From GCA-003244245 sp035606945 (lineage in GTDB: Bacteria > Actinomycetota > Actinomycetes > Mycobacteriales > Pseudonocardiaceae): DNA of 64,000 nucleotides. A model generated the notes under the pieces. It made no database searches. It saw only the letters and a program-made list of their open reading frames with translations, and was not told the origin of the DNA. The stretch lies in the NCBI GenBank assembly GCA_035606945.1, contig DATNDR010000005.1:1-64000 (forward strand), read 5' to 3'. The position numbers were made by a program, and so were the translations under genes. The stretch's first letter is position 1, and the number at the start of each line of letters is the position of its first letter. Of this stretch, positions 8,091 to 15,933 are shown piece after piece.

Positions 8091-9029
8091 ATGAGCAGCC
8101 ATAGGTCGACTGCTGCGTCCAGCGGGCAACCCCGGACCGAATCGAGTCGGCGAGAGCGCCGAATCCTGAGCCGGGTGTGGCATAACGGGTTACGCACCGT
8201 GGTCTCCGGTGGCGCGCTGGCCTCCGCGAGTCTGATGGCGGCGGTGTTGACCACGGTGGCCGCCCTGTCACCCGAACGGGGGCTGGCTGCGTCGGCCCCC
8301 GTGGTGATGGCCGCACCACCCCCTGCGCTGTCCGACCTGCCCGAGCCCGGCGGCGGACCGGCTGATCTATCGGCTGCTGAACCAATCGCCAGGTCGGCCC
8401 CGACCGTCACGATCCCTGGCCAGATTCGCACGTCGGCCACGCCTGCGGGTCGGCCGCAGCTGGCATACGCATCCTGGGCTAGCCGGCTGTCCTGGGCTAC
8501 GGGGATCCCCGGGCGAGCGTTACAGGCGTATGCCTACGCTGATGCGGTGATGGCCACCAGCCGTCCCAGCTGTCACCTCAGCTGGGCAACCCTGGCCGGC
8601 ATTGCAGCGGTGGAATCCCACCACGGCACCATCGGAGGCCGGACCCTGCTGGCTGATGGCCGCCCCTCCGCGCCCATCATCGGTATCGCACTCAATGGCA
8701 CCAATGGCACCCGTGCGATCGCGGCCACCGATGGGGGCCGGTTGACCGGGGACAAGACCTGGGAGCGCGCCGTGGGGCCTTTCCAGTTCATCCCGTCAGC
8801 ATGGGCCATCTGGCGTACCGACGCGCACGGCGACGGGATGACCGATCCACAGAATATCGACAACGCCGCTCTGGCGGCGGCGAAGTATTTGTGTGCCGAC
8901 AACCACAACTTGGCCTGGAGTCAGGACTGGCTGCGGGCGATTTTGTCCTACAACAACTCCCTGGACTACGCCAGGAGCGTCTACAGCTATGCTCAGGCGT
9001 ACGCCCGCAGCGCCCAAGCCATCAGCTGA
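8091..9029 (+). CDS. Secreted lytic murein transglycosylase
   Basis: 312 residues from ATG 8091; an in-frame upstream start at 8046 would add 15 residues. An N-terminal basic region and hydrophobic helix (about 40-60) give a signal/anchor. A Pro/Ala-rich linker follows, then an SLT/MltB-like domain with the presumed catalytic Glu in GIAAVESHHG, the segment AVGPFQFIPSAW and C-terminal ILSYNNSLDYARSVYSYAQAY. It is expected to cleave peptidoglycan glycan strands outside the membrane. It stands alone between the tRNA array and a regulator. Confidence 0.82.
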   Translation: MSSHRSTAASSGQPRTESSRRERRILSRVWHNGLRTVVSGGALASASLMAAVLTTVAALSPERGLAASAPVVMAAPPPALSDLPEPGGGPADLSAAEPIARSAPTVTIPGQIRTSATPAGRPQLAYASWASRLSWATGIPGRALQAYAYADAVMATSRPSCHLSWATLAGIAAVESHHGTIGGRTLLADGRPSAPIIGIALNGTNGTRAIAATDGGRLTGDKTWERAVGPFQFIPSAWAIWRTDAHGDGMTDPQNIDNAALAAAKYLCADNHNLAWSQDWLRAILSYNNSLDYARSVYSYAQAYARSAQAIS

Positions 9030-9118
9030 TTGTTAGGACAACAATCGCTGGCGGCCTGCCGGTCCCCGACACTTCTCCGTCTTTGCGCACCTACTGAATT
9101 TCAGACGCCATAATCCGG

Positions 9119-9124
9119 TACAAT
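9119..9124 (+). promoter_or_regulatory. -10 element (TACAAT) suggesting a leaderless transcript
   Basis: TACAAT ends six bases before ATG 9131, so transcription would start at or next to the start codon. No ribosome-binding site precedes the ATG, which fits. The -35 is weak (TGAATT at 9095-9100, spacing 18). Confidence 0.45.
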
Positions 9125-9130
9125 AAACGC

Positions 9131-10387
9131 ATGAGCAACGAGTACTCAGAACGACCAGATTGGGCTGAGCGACTTCGACGCGATCGTGAGGTTCGCAGCT
9201 GGTCGCGGGCTGACGCAGTTGCCGCCCTGCGAACCTTCTCTGATGTACCTTTGCCTGACGGATTGGTCGACCAGTGGGACCTATGGGAACGTGGCCGTAA
9301 CAAGCCCGACGAGTTCTATAGGCCCTTGATCGCTACAACATTTGGTACCGTAGTCGAGTCAATCTTTCCCAGTAGGCGGCTTCCACTTCCCTCTCAGACG
9401 AGAGACGAGCGATTGCTCAGCCGCAGCGGAATAGACACCCATGAGCTAGTCCAGCGCATCCGAGGGTCCTCAATCGATGCGACAACGATTGATGCTCTCG
9501 AGCTTACCATCGAGCAATTATGCTGTGAGTACGCCAGGCGTGATGCCACTGAGTTGATCACGGAGAGCCGCGAATGGCTGTCGGACATCACACATCTGCT
9601 CGATGAACGGTTGCCATTGAGCCGGCACAAGAACGTATTAGACGCTGCCGGTTGGCTCAGCCTATTAATTGGATGTCTGGAGTACGACACGGGTCACTAT
9701 CAAGCAGCGGAGGCTGCCCGAAAGCAGGCCTTACAGATCGCCGACGAGGCCACAAACGCCTCGATCTCGGGTTGGGCCCACGAGCTACGTGCCTGGTTCG
9801 CCCTGACCAACGGCCGGTATCGAGAAGTAATTGAAGCATCTCACGCAGGCCAAGACGTAGCACCAGGTCGAGCCGTCTCGGTCCAGCTGCTTGCACAAGA
9901 GGCGAAGGCATGGGCGCGGATGGCTAATCAACGCAACGGGCTACGCGCATTGGAGAAATGCCGGACCCTGCTCGATTCCCTGCCGTACCCGGAGCGGCCC
10001 GATAACCATTTCGTCATCGAACCGGACAAGTTCGACTTCTACGCGATGGACTGTTATCGCCTCATTGGCGACGACCGCTTAGCGGAAACGCTCGCACGGG
10101 AAATAATCAAGAAAGCGACCGCGTTCGACGGCACAGATATCTCACCAATGCGTAAAGCCGAAGCCGAGCTCACGCTGGGTGTCATAGCCGCTCGCCACGG
10201 CACCGTCGACGACGCTCTCGGCTACGGCCGTCAAGCGTTGAGCATCAACCGTCGTTCTCAGCCGACCCTCCTCATGGTGGGCTCTGAATTGGACCATGCA
10301 CTAAGGCAACGATACCCAGATAACGCAGAGGTCCAGCACTTTCACAACTCGCTCACCGACATCGCCGCAACGACTCGCACCAGGTGA
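9131..10387 (+). CDS. XRE-like transcriptional regulator with TPR-type C-terminal domain
   Basis: 418 residues. The N-terminal 75 residues resemble a degenerate helix-turn-helix (WAERLRRDREVRSWSRADAV). The rest is all-helical with tetratricopeptide-like repeats (YQAAEAARKQALQIADEA, GRYREVIEASHAG, DALGYGRQALSINRR). This layout is common in actinobacterial regulators that sense a ligand or peptide through TPRs. GC content and codon use are visibly lower than in neighbours, suggesting recent acquisition. No target or ligand can be inferred. Confidence 0.7.
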   Translation: MSNEYSERPDWAERLRRDREVRSWSRADAVAALRTFSDVPLPDGLVDQWDLWERGRNKPDEFYRPLIATTFGTVVESIFPSRRLPLPSQTRDERLLSRSGIDTHELVQRIRGSSIDATTIDALELTIEQLCCEYARRDATELITESREWLSDITHLLDERLPLSRHKNVLDAAGWLSLLIGCLEYDTGHYQAAEAARKQALQIADEATNASISGWAHELRAWFALTNGRYREVIEASHAGQDVAPGRAVSVQLLAQEAKAWARMANQRNGLRALEKCRTLLDSLPYPERPDNHFVIEPDKFDFYAMDCYRLIGDDRLAETLAREIIKKATAFDGTDISPMRKAEAELTLGVIAARHGTVDDALGYGRQALSINRRSQPTLLMVGSELDHALRQRYPDNAEVQHFHNSLTDIAATTRTR

Positions 10388-10415
10388 CCCTCGATACGCA
10401 TACCGCCGCGATGGC

Positions 10416-11491
10416 TCACAATGAAGCGTACAGTGCCTGCTCGAAATCGACGTACAGGTTCAGCGCTGCCTGATGCACGAATGGCAGGAACTGTGAATGG
10501 ATGGAGCCGGCGATGCCGGTGGTGCGGTCTACCCAGAAGTACGTGTTGCACATTCCGCCCCAGGCGCCCGACCAAAGCCCTGCGCATACAGGGAACATCC
10601 TGGCTGTTGAGCAACAGCCCGTAGCCCCACTTGTAACCCGGGCCAACGTCGAGAGTATGCGCCGCAGTGGGGTCAGCGGTGGGAATCTCAGCCGGGAAAT
10701 CCAGCTTCCCGATCTGATTGGTGAACGCGGCGTCCACCGTCTCCCTCTCCAAGACCTTGCTGCCTTCGAGCACACCGTTGCCGAGCAGCATGCGCTGGAA
10801 CCTGAGGTAATCGCGCGTGTGGAGTACAGGCCATGCCCACGCCACGCCTGTGTACCGGTACCGAGTTGGCCTTCTGCTGGACATTCATCAGAAACGCGGT
10901 GTCGTTCATGCCGAGCGGGCCGGCGACGTTGCCTTCGAGGTACTCGTTCAGCGGCAGCCCACTAGCCGCCTCGACGACCTTGCCCAGCCAGTCGGTATTG
11001 CTGCCGTAGATAAACGTCGTGCCGGGATCGGCCAGGAGAGGGCGCTTGAAAAAGCCCTGCTCCGAAACCGCCGCGGCATGAAGCGATCGGGTAATCGACA
11101 CCCAACGCCGCAAGTCCGCGTTCCAGAACGGGTAGCCCAACCCGGTGGTGTGGGTGACCAGTTGCTCCACGGTGGCACGGCTGCCGGCCGGCCGCAGCTT
11201 GGGGTTGTCGCCATCGAAGCCCTCAAGCACCGGCACGTCGGCGAACTCCGGGCAGTAGGTGTCGACGGGCGCGGTCAGCTCGAGATTGCCGCGTTCCACC
11301 TGCTGCAGCGCGGCCACCGTGCACACCATCTTGGTCATCGACATGATTCGGAAAACCGAGTCGGGGGTGACCGGGTCGTCGCTGCCTACAGCTCGGGGCC
11401 CCGCGGCACCCTCATATATCGGGCCGTCGCGGTCGGCTGCGACGGCGACGACGTTGGGTACCTTGCCCGCGGCTACCGCGTCGTGCAGCAC
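10416..11491 (-). pseudogene. Serine hydrolase (class C beta-lactamase family), broken
   Basis: Reads as a beta-lactamase-related esterase split over three frames. The first frame (11491 to about 10850) has the SxxK motif SMTKM. The middle frame (about 10850 to 10620) has LHTRDYLRFQRMLLGNGVLEG and DVGPGYKWGYGLLL. The last frame (about 10620 to 10416) has WSGAWGGMCNTYFWVDRTTGIAG and the usual C-terminal tail. Around 10830-10850 the segment normally joining the two halves also looks shortened by a few dozen residues. Two frameshifts plus a deletion make decay more likely than sequencing error. No start upstream of GTG 11491 exists before a stop. Confidence 0.85.
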
Positions 11492-11575
11492 CTTGTCGAT
11501 TGGTGAGCGGATGGATTGCCTCCCAGGGTGCCCCCTCGGGCGACAGGACCAAGGTTCGAGCTGACCGCCGCGTCG

Positions 11576-11815
11576 TCAGGATGTGCTGTCCTTGCTGAGC
11601 GCGTCCCTGGCTTTGTCGATGAGTGGTTCAGCCTTCTCCCGAAGTTGCTCGATGAGGGGCTCCGACTTCTCCATGACCTTGCCGCCGAGTAGCTCGGCTT
11701 TGTCCTTGGCCTTCTCGGCAAGTTCCTCGGTCTTCTCTAGGACCTTGTCGACCATCGGCTCAGCCTCATCGAGCTTCTGCTCCACCGAGCCCTCGGTCTT
11801 GTCTTCCGAAGTCAT
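11576..11815 (-). CDS. Small charged helical repeat protein, unknown function
   Basis: 79 residues from ATG 11815, preceded by a ribosome-binding site (AAGGGGG). Almost entirely Glu/Lys/Asp/Ala/Leu with loose 11-residue periodicity (VDKVLEKTEELAEKAKDKAELL, then LREKAEPLIDKARDAL), predicting one long amphipathic helix. It resembles small stress-type or antitoxin-like helical proteins of actinobacteria, but I cannot name a family. An in-frame upstream start would add 14 residues. Confidence 0.6.
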   Translation of the reverse strand: MTSEDKTEGSVEQKLDEAEPMVDKVLEKTEELAEKAKDKAELLGGKVMEKSEPLIEQLREKAEPLIDKARDALSKDSTS

Positions 11816-12226
11816 TGTGTTCGTCGCCCCCTTCGCTACCGATTGGAGATCCCGCATCTACGCCCTCGGATAGGGATGTGTGGGAGATGATTACCAGCGT
11901 AGTGCCCCGCGGCGTACCACGGGAAGGACGTGGCGCGTGCGCCGGTCCGTGCTCCGGGTGCCGCAGCCGCACCGCCAAAAAGACGCCACCAGCCTCGGCA
12001 TGGCGCGACCACGTATCCGGGACCGAATAAATCAACTCACGAGCCTTTCCACAATGGGAGTGATCTGCCCAGCCAGCAGGATCTCGTGGCTTTCGAAATG
12101 CCTGAACGCTCACTTCGAGGTCGACGCCGGCTCCGCCGACGAGCTGACAACATCCGTCGATCAGCATGGTTGATCAAGGAAACTCGGGCATCCTCACACG
12201 TTTGCGAGGAGAACGCATGTTGTTTG
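11816..12226. other. Intergenic region between small helical protein and DivIVA-like gene
   Basis: 411 bp between divergent genes. A long frame open from 11930 into the DivIVA-like gene encodes only Arg/Pro-rich sequence with no family resemblance in this part, so I treat it as noncoding. A short frame at 12217-12276 is described separately. Confidence 0.4.
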
Positions 12227-12276
12227 ATGGTGACCAGCCAACTACAATCAGTGCCCGTGCGCGGACCTCTGAATGA
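12217..12276 (+). CDS. Possible 19-codon leader ORF overlapping the DivIVA-like start
   Basis: ATG 12217 follows an excellent ribosome-binding site (GAGGAG, 5-6 nt spacing) and opens a 19-codon frame ending at TGA 12274-12276. The DivIVA-like ATG (12227) lies inside it in another frame and has no site of its own. It could be a coupling or leader peptide, or an indication that the true start of the larger gene is different. Low confidence. Confidence 0.3.
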   Translation: MLFDGDQPTTISARARTSE

Positions 12277-13219
12277 CAACGACTTAGTTCCTCTGCACGA
12301 GCCCTTCGAGACAGCACTACGCGGATTCAATCGACGGCAGGTGCTGGAACATCTGGAATCTCTGGATGGCCGGGTCGCGATAGTCGCCGCAGACCGGGAC
12401 GCGGCGTTGGCTCAGGTCGCCGAGCTCACCAAGGCGTTGAACCACCTGCGGTCGGAGAGCGAACTGCTCGTGCACCTGCGCCGGGAGGCGGAAAAGGCGA
12501 CCGCTGAGGTTGAGCGGATCCTGACCGCGCCGATGGCTCAGGCCGGCGCCCGCATCCAGCGGATCCTGCAGCTGGCGGAGGAAGAGGCGGCCGAGCTCAA
12601 GACCCGTGCTCAAGCCGAGATCGCTGCGGACAAGGCTCGCGCCGAACAAGAGATCGTCGAGCTCAGGGCCCGTGCCGACGACCAGATCACTGCATTGCGG
12701 GCATCAGCCAGCCGCGAGGCCAAGTCGCTGCTCGAACACGCAAAACGACAATGCGATCAGCTCGAATCGGAATCCGCCGCGCGCCGGCAGGCCGCCGAAC
12801 AGGAGTCGGTGCAAGCGATGGCGCAACGTGAGTCCGCAGCGAACGAGCGGATCAGGGCCGAGGAGCTGGCCAGACTGGCTGGCTTACACTTCATGGCCCG
12901 GGTGATGGGCGAGCACCTGACGGACCGCGCGCATGCGGTGGAGCGAGACGAGGCGGCACTGCACGAGCTCCGCGCTCACGTCTCCGGCGAGGTGGGCGGC
13001 CTCGAGTCGTTACGTGCCGAGGTCACCGCCGCAGTCGTCGCCACGCACCAGCTGCTGGGCGAGGCACTCGGGCAAGTCCGCAAGCTCGCGGTCCAGCGAC
13101 CACCCGCGGACCGGGTCGAGCAGCCGGATGTACCGATCCAGCGCGGCACCCAGGCCGGGCCGGTGTACCTGTTGAATGCCGGAGCTGACGAACGGCGCTC
13201 CCCTCGCGCTCCCCGTTGA
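12227..13219 (+). CDS. DivIVA-domain coiled-coil protein
   Basis: 330 residues from ATG 12227. Residues about 20-60 carry a DivIVA-like N-terminus (PFETALRGFNRRQVLEHLESLD). A long coiled coil of Ala/Glu/Arg heptads (about 60-220) and a weakly conserved tail follow. Such proteins are common DivIVA/Wag31 paralogues in actinobacteria and may act in polar growth or envelope organisation. It is separate from the housekeeping divIVA at the right edge of the window. The start is uncertain (see 12217-12276). Confidence 0.65.
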   Translation: MVTSQLQSVPVRGPLNDNDLVPLHEPFETALRGFNRRQVLEHLESLDGRVAIVAADRDAALAQVAELTKALNHLRSESELLVHLRREAEKATAEVERILTAPMAQAGARIQRILQLAEEEAAELKTRAQAEIAADKARAEQEIVELRARADDQITALRASASREAKSLLEHAKRQCDQLESESAARRQAAEQESVQAMAQRESAANERIRAEELARLAGLHFMARVMGEHLTDRAHAVERDEAALHELRAHVSGEVGGLESLRAEVTAAVVATHQLLGEALGQVRKLAVQRPPADRVEQPDVPIQRGTQAGPVYLLNAGADERRSPRAPR

Positions 13220-13415
13220 CCGCCGCCGGTTTCACCGATCCCCGGTGGTTCATCGACACCGACGAGCAGTGGAGTGCGCACAACTACCATCCGCTGCCAG
13301 TGGTCATTTCCTCCGGTGACGGTGCCTGGGTCACCGCTGCTCGGCCCCGCTGATCATCACGCATCGCGATCTCGACGTCGGCCTCGACGCCGTCATCGAC
13401 GTGTTCACGCGCTGA
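13216..13415 (+). pseudogene. Ornithine aminotransferase (rocD) remnant with internal deletion
   Basis: From TTG 13216 the frame gives TDEQWSAHNYHPLPVVISSG...GAWVT, the unmistakable N-terminus of RocD-type ornithine aminotransferases, then stops at 13353. One frame over, from 13350, the sequence gives LIITHRDLDVGLDAVIDVFTR and a stop at 13413-13415, resembling the C-terminus of the same enzyme. About 350 internal codons, including the PLP lysine, are missing. It overlaps the end of the DivIVA-like gene by 4 nt, suggesting it was once coupled to it or to another gene. Confidence 0.65.
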
Positions 13416-13510
13416 CCCGCGGCCGGCGCCGATGCGGATCATGGCTCACGGTGGGCTCACCGCGTGGGTGTCAGGATCGGCCCCGCCCGACTTGAGTACG
13501 AGGAGAGTCT

Positions 13511-15070
13511 GTGTGCCACCGGATCGTGCGGTGTCTGGGGGTACCGGTGATGCTGCTGGCCGTGCTTATGGCCGGCTGCACCGCAGGACCTTCGAACCGG
13601 CCGGCGGTGGCGGTGCGAGACGTCAACCTCCCCCCGCAGCGCTTTGAGCTGACTGCGCCCACCAACCCGCCGCTGCCTCCGGTCGGGGACTTCTATCGCA
13701 ACTCGCTACCATGGCGCGACTGCACCGGCTTCATCAACGTCGCACTCGGTATGGCCAGTACCCGGCGGGTGGAGTGCAGTGACATCCGGGTAGACGCCAC
13801 GGTGGCCCGACCGGCCTTCGGCAATTCCCTCAAACTGGACCTCACCAGGGTCGGTGACGGGCCGGCCCCGCTTGTGGTGCTCAGCGAGGGGTCCGAGGAA
13901 CCCGGGACCGTCCTGGCCGCCCGGCTCGGGCAGCAGCTACCGCCCGCACTCCTGGAGCGCTTCACTCTCATCGGGATGGCCCGCCGCGGCACCGGGCCGA
14001 GCGATCCGCTGGAATGCATACCGAAGACCGTCCGCAATGAGATCGTCGGCATCGATCCTGACCCTGCTCAACCAGCGCAGCTGGACTCGCTGCTCGACAC
14101 CACCCGCACCGCGATTCAGACCTGCGTGCAAGACCTCGGCGAGGTACTCACCACGATCAATTCCGCGGCCACCGCCGACGACCTCGAGCAGCTCAGGATC
14201 GTCCTGAACGCGCCGGTACTCAACATCATCGCGCACGGTGAAGCATCCCGTGCGGTCACCGCTTTCCTGCGCACGTACCCCACCTCGGCCGGGCGTGTGG
14301 TGCTCGACGGCGCTGTTGATCCCACAGTGGATGATGTCGCCGCAGCTGAGGCCGACCTGGTCGCCGCGGACGCCGGTTACACCGCGTTCGCCGCCGACTG
14401 CGTGGCCCGTGGCTGCGCGCTGGGATCCGACCCTCGCGGCGCTCTGATGGCCTTGGGCCAGGCGTTGCGTGAGGCTCCGGAGCAGGCCGGCTGGCAGCAG
14501 ATCACCGCCGGCATCGCCTACCAGGCGGTGCTGGAGACGGTCGGTGACCCGGAGCGCTGGCCGCAGCTATCCCATGCGCTGGCAGCCGCCCGGGACGGTG
14601 ACGGAACTGAACTGGCCGCGCTCATGGCGCCGCTGGTGACCACCGACCGGGGGCTGCCCGCCCGCTTCGATGCTGCCCTGGCAGCGCACTGCAACGACAC
14701 CCCGACTCGGGTGCCGCCCGAGCGCGCGCAGCAGCTGGCGCACCAGTGGGAGCAACGTTCGGCACTGTTCGGGCCGCTGTTCGCGGCCCGGCTGCTGTGG
14801 TGCAGTGCGTGGCCGGTGCCCTCTCCTCCCCCGGCGGCACCGCAGGGCGTAGGCCTGCCGCCGGTGCTCGTGGTGGCCACCAGCGGGGATCCGGTAACCC
14901 CAGCCGAAGGGGCCACGCGCGCGGCGCAAGCGCTGCCGTCCGGAACGCTGGTGGTCTGGCAGGGGCAGGCGCACGGCGCGCTACCTCGTAGCGCCTGCGC
15001 AGTAGACCTGGTCACCCGTTTCCTGATGGATGCCTCGATACCGCAGCAAGGCACCCTGTGTCCGCCGTAG
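13511..15070 (+). CDS. Secreted alpha/beta-hydrolase lipoprotein (tripeptidyl aminopeptidase-like)
   Basis: 519 residues. The signal peptide has a lipobox (LMAGC, lipidated Cys near residue 23). The hydrolase core shows an oxyanion region (LVVLSEGSEEPG) and the nucleophile elbow area AHGEASRAV, where a family serine is expected. A TAP-like C-terminal domain carries the acid and histidine (ATSGDPVTPAEGA, QGQAHGAL). Expected to be a membrane-anchored extracytoplasmic peptidase or esterase. The elbow departs from strict GxSxG, so the catalytic state should be viewed with some caution. Start GTG 13511. Confidence 0.78.
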   Translation: MCHRIVRCLGVPVMLLAVLMAGCTAGPSNRPAVAVRDVNLPPQRFELTAPTNPPLPPVGDFYRNSLPWRDCTGFINVALGMASTRRVECSDIRVDATVARPAFGNSLKLDLTRVGDGPAPLVVLSEGSEEPGTVLAARLGQQLPPALLERFTLIGMARRGTGPSDPLECIPKTVRNEIVGIDPDPAQPAQLDSLLDTTRTAIQTCVQDLGEVLTTINSAATADDLEQLRIVLNAPVLNIIAHGEASRAVTAFLRTYPTSAGRVVLDGAVDPTVDDVAAAEADLVAADAGYTAFAADCVARGCALGSDPRGALMALGQALREAPEQAGWQQITAGIAYQAVLETVGDPERWPQLSHALAAARDGDGTELAALMAPLVTTDRGLPARFDAALAAHCNDTPTRVPPERAQQLAHQWEQRSALFGPLFAARLLWCSAWPVPSPPPAAPQGVGLPPVLVVATSGDPVTPAEGATRAAQALPSGTLVVWQGQAHGALPRSACAVDLVTRFLMDASIPQQGTLCPP

Positions 15071-15115
15071 CGAGATCCTCCAGGAGGTGAGCTGCCCTCG
15101 TGCCGGACGCGCGCC

Positions 15116-15427
15116 ATGCGGTCCATCGAGCTATCCATCGGCGGGATGACGTGTGCCGCCGCCTGCGCGGGGCGGATGGAGCGCAAACTCAACAGGCTCG
15201 ACGGCGTGCGCGCCAGCCCGAACTATGCGACGGAGAAGGCCAGCGTGGAGGCGCCGGCCGGGGCAGCTGGCCCCAGCTGGTGCGGCTGGTCGAGCAGGCG
15301 CAGAACGGCAAGGCCGGCGTCCAGCGGCTGGCGGATCGACTGTGCGGGTGTTCCCGTCGCGGCGGCGATCAGCGCGCTGGCCCGCGCGGGGCTGGGTGGT
15401 TGGGCGGGCGGGAATGCCACGGTGTGA
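15116..15427 (+). pseudogene. Copper-transporting P-type ATPase (copA) remnant
   Basis: Begins IELSIGGMTC then AAACAGRMERKLNRLDGV: a heavy-metal-associated domain in which the metal motif CxxC has become CxxxC by one inserted codon. After about 45 residues the frame slips. The next frame reads LVRLVEQA then GKAGVQRLADR, and the first frame resumes with AGVPVAAAISALARAGLGGWAGG, matching transmembrane sequence from the middle of CopA. About 200-250 residues between these blocks, and everything downstream (actuator, P- and N-domains), are gone. A strong ribosome-binding site (AGGAGGTGAG) at about 15080 survives. Confidence 0.7.
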
Positions 15428-15428
15428 G

Positions 15429-15590
15429 GTGGCGGGCCTCCGGGCCGATATCGACCGTTTCCGCGCCGAACTACGCACGATCGTCGAACAAATCCTCGAC
15501 GACAATCGGTTACAGGACATACGAACAGCCCGATCAGCGGTGGGGATGGGGCCGCTGCCGGGCTGTTCGCACGCCCCGCTCCCCGGGTAG
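15429..15590 (+). CDS. Short hypothetical ORF
   Basis: 53 residues from GTG 15429: a charged helical first half (LRADIDRFRAELRTIVEQILDD) and a Gly/Pro-rich tail. It follows directly on the copA remnant and has no clear ribosome-binding site, so it may be part of the same decayed sequence rather than a gene. Confidence 0.2.
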   Translation: MAGLRADIDRFRAELRTIVEQILDDNRLQDIRTARSAVGMGPLPGCSHAPLPG

Positions 15591-15933
15591 AAATACCTGC
15601 CGAAAGGGTTCGGGGCGTGGCGAGGAGGACGCATCCGATAAATCGACGACCGAGCCGCTGGCGTTACCCCCTTCCCCGCGGGGAAGGGGGTACAGGCCGT
15701 GCTACCGCTGCGGAACCAGGACCAAGCGGGAAGAACACCGCAGGCGAGGGAGTCCGGTCCGCCGCGCAGAGGGTAGCTCGGTGCAGCTGACATCTTGCCG
15801 ATAGGTTAATCGGCCACGGCACCAATGCGTTAGCGAACAGCTGTTACTCACATGCACATCATGCAGATTATACGTGCATTGTTCACTCGCGCGAAAGCTG
15901 ATGAAAATAGTGTGGAACTATTGATCGGCGGTG
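15591..15933. other. Gene-free stretch with lower-GC patch
   Basis: 343 bp between the copA remnant and the end of the NHEJ polymerase gene. It holds a perfect 28-bp palindrome (15665-15692) and a patch of clearly lower GC (about 15785-15935) in which no conserved protein is readable. Confidence 0.4.
15665..15692. repeat. Perfect 28-bp palindrome
   Basis: The left half TACCCCCTTCCCCG is followed directly by its exact reverse complement CGGGGAAGGGGGTA, with no loop. It is not followed by a T-run on either side, so it is atypical as a rho-independent terminator, though it could end transcription from either direction. Confidence 0.7.

Noticed and set aside
7731..8183. Minus-strand open frame of 150 codons before the transglycosylase
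   Set aside because: No start signal or recognisable domain, and it overlaps the probable promoter and start of the plus-strand transglycosylase.
11930..12226. In-frame N-terminal extension of the DivIVA-like protein (about 100 residues)
   Set aside because: The translated part is Arg/Pro-rich, without resemblance to DivIVA N-termini, and lacks a ribosome-binding site; the family-like sequence begins after ATG 12227.
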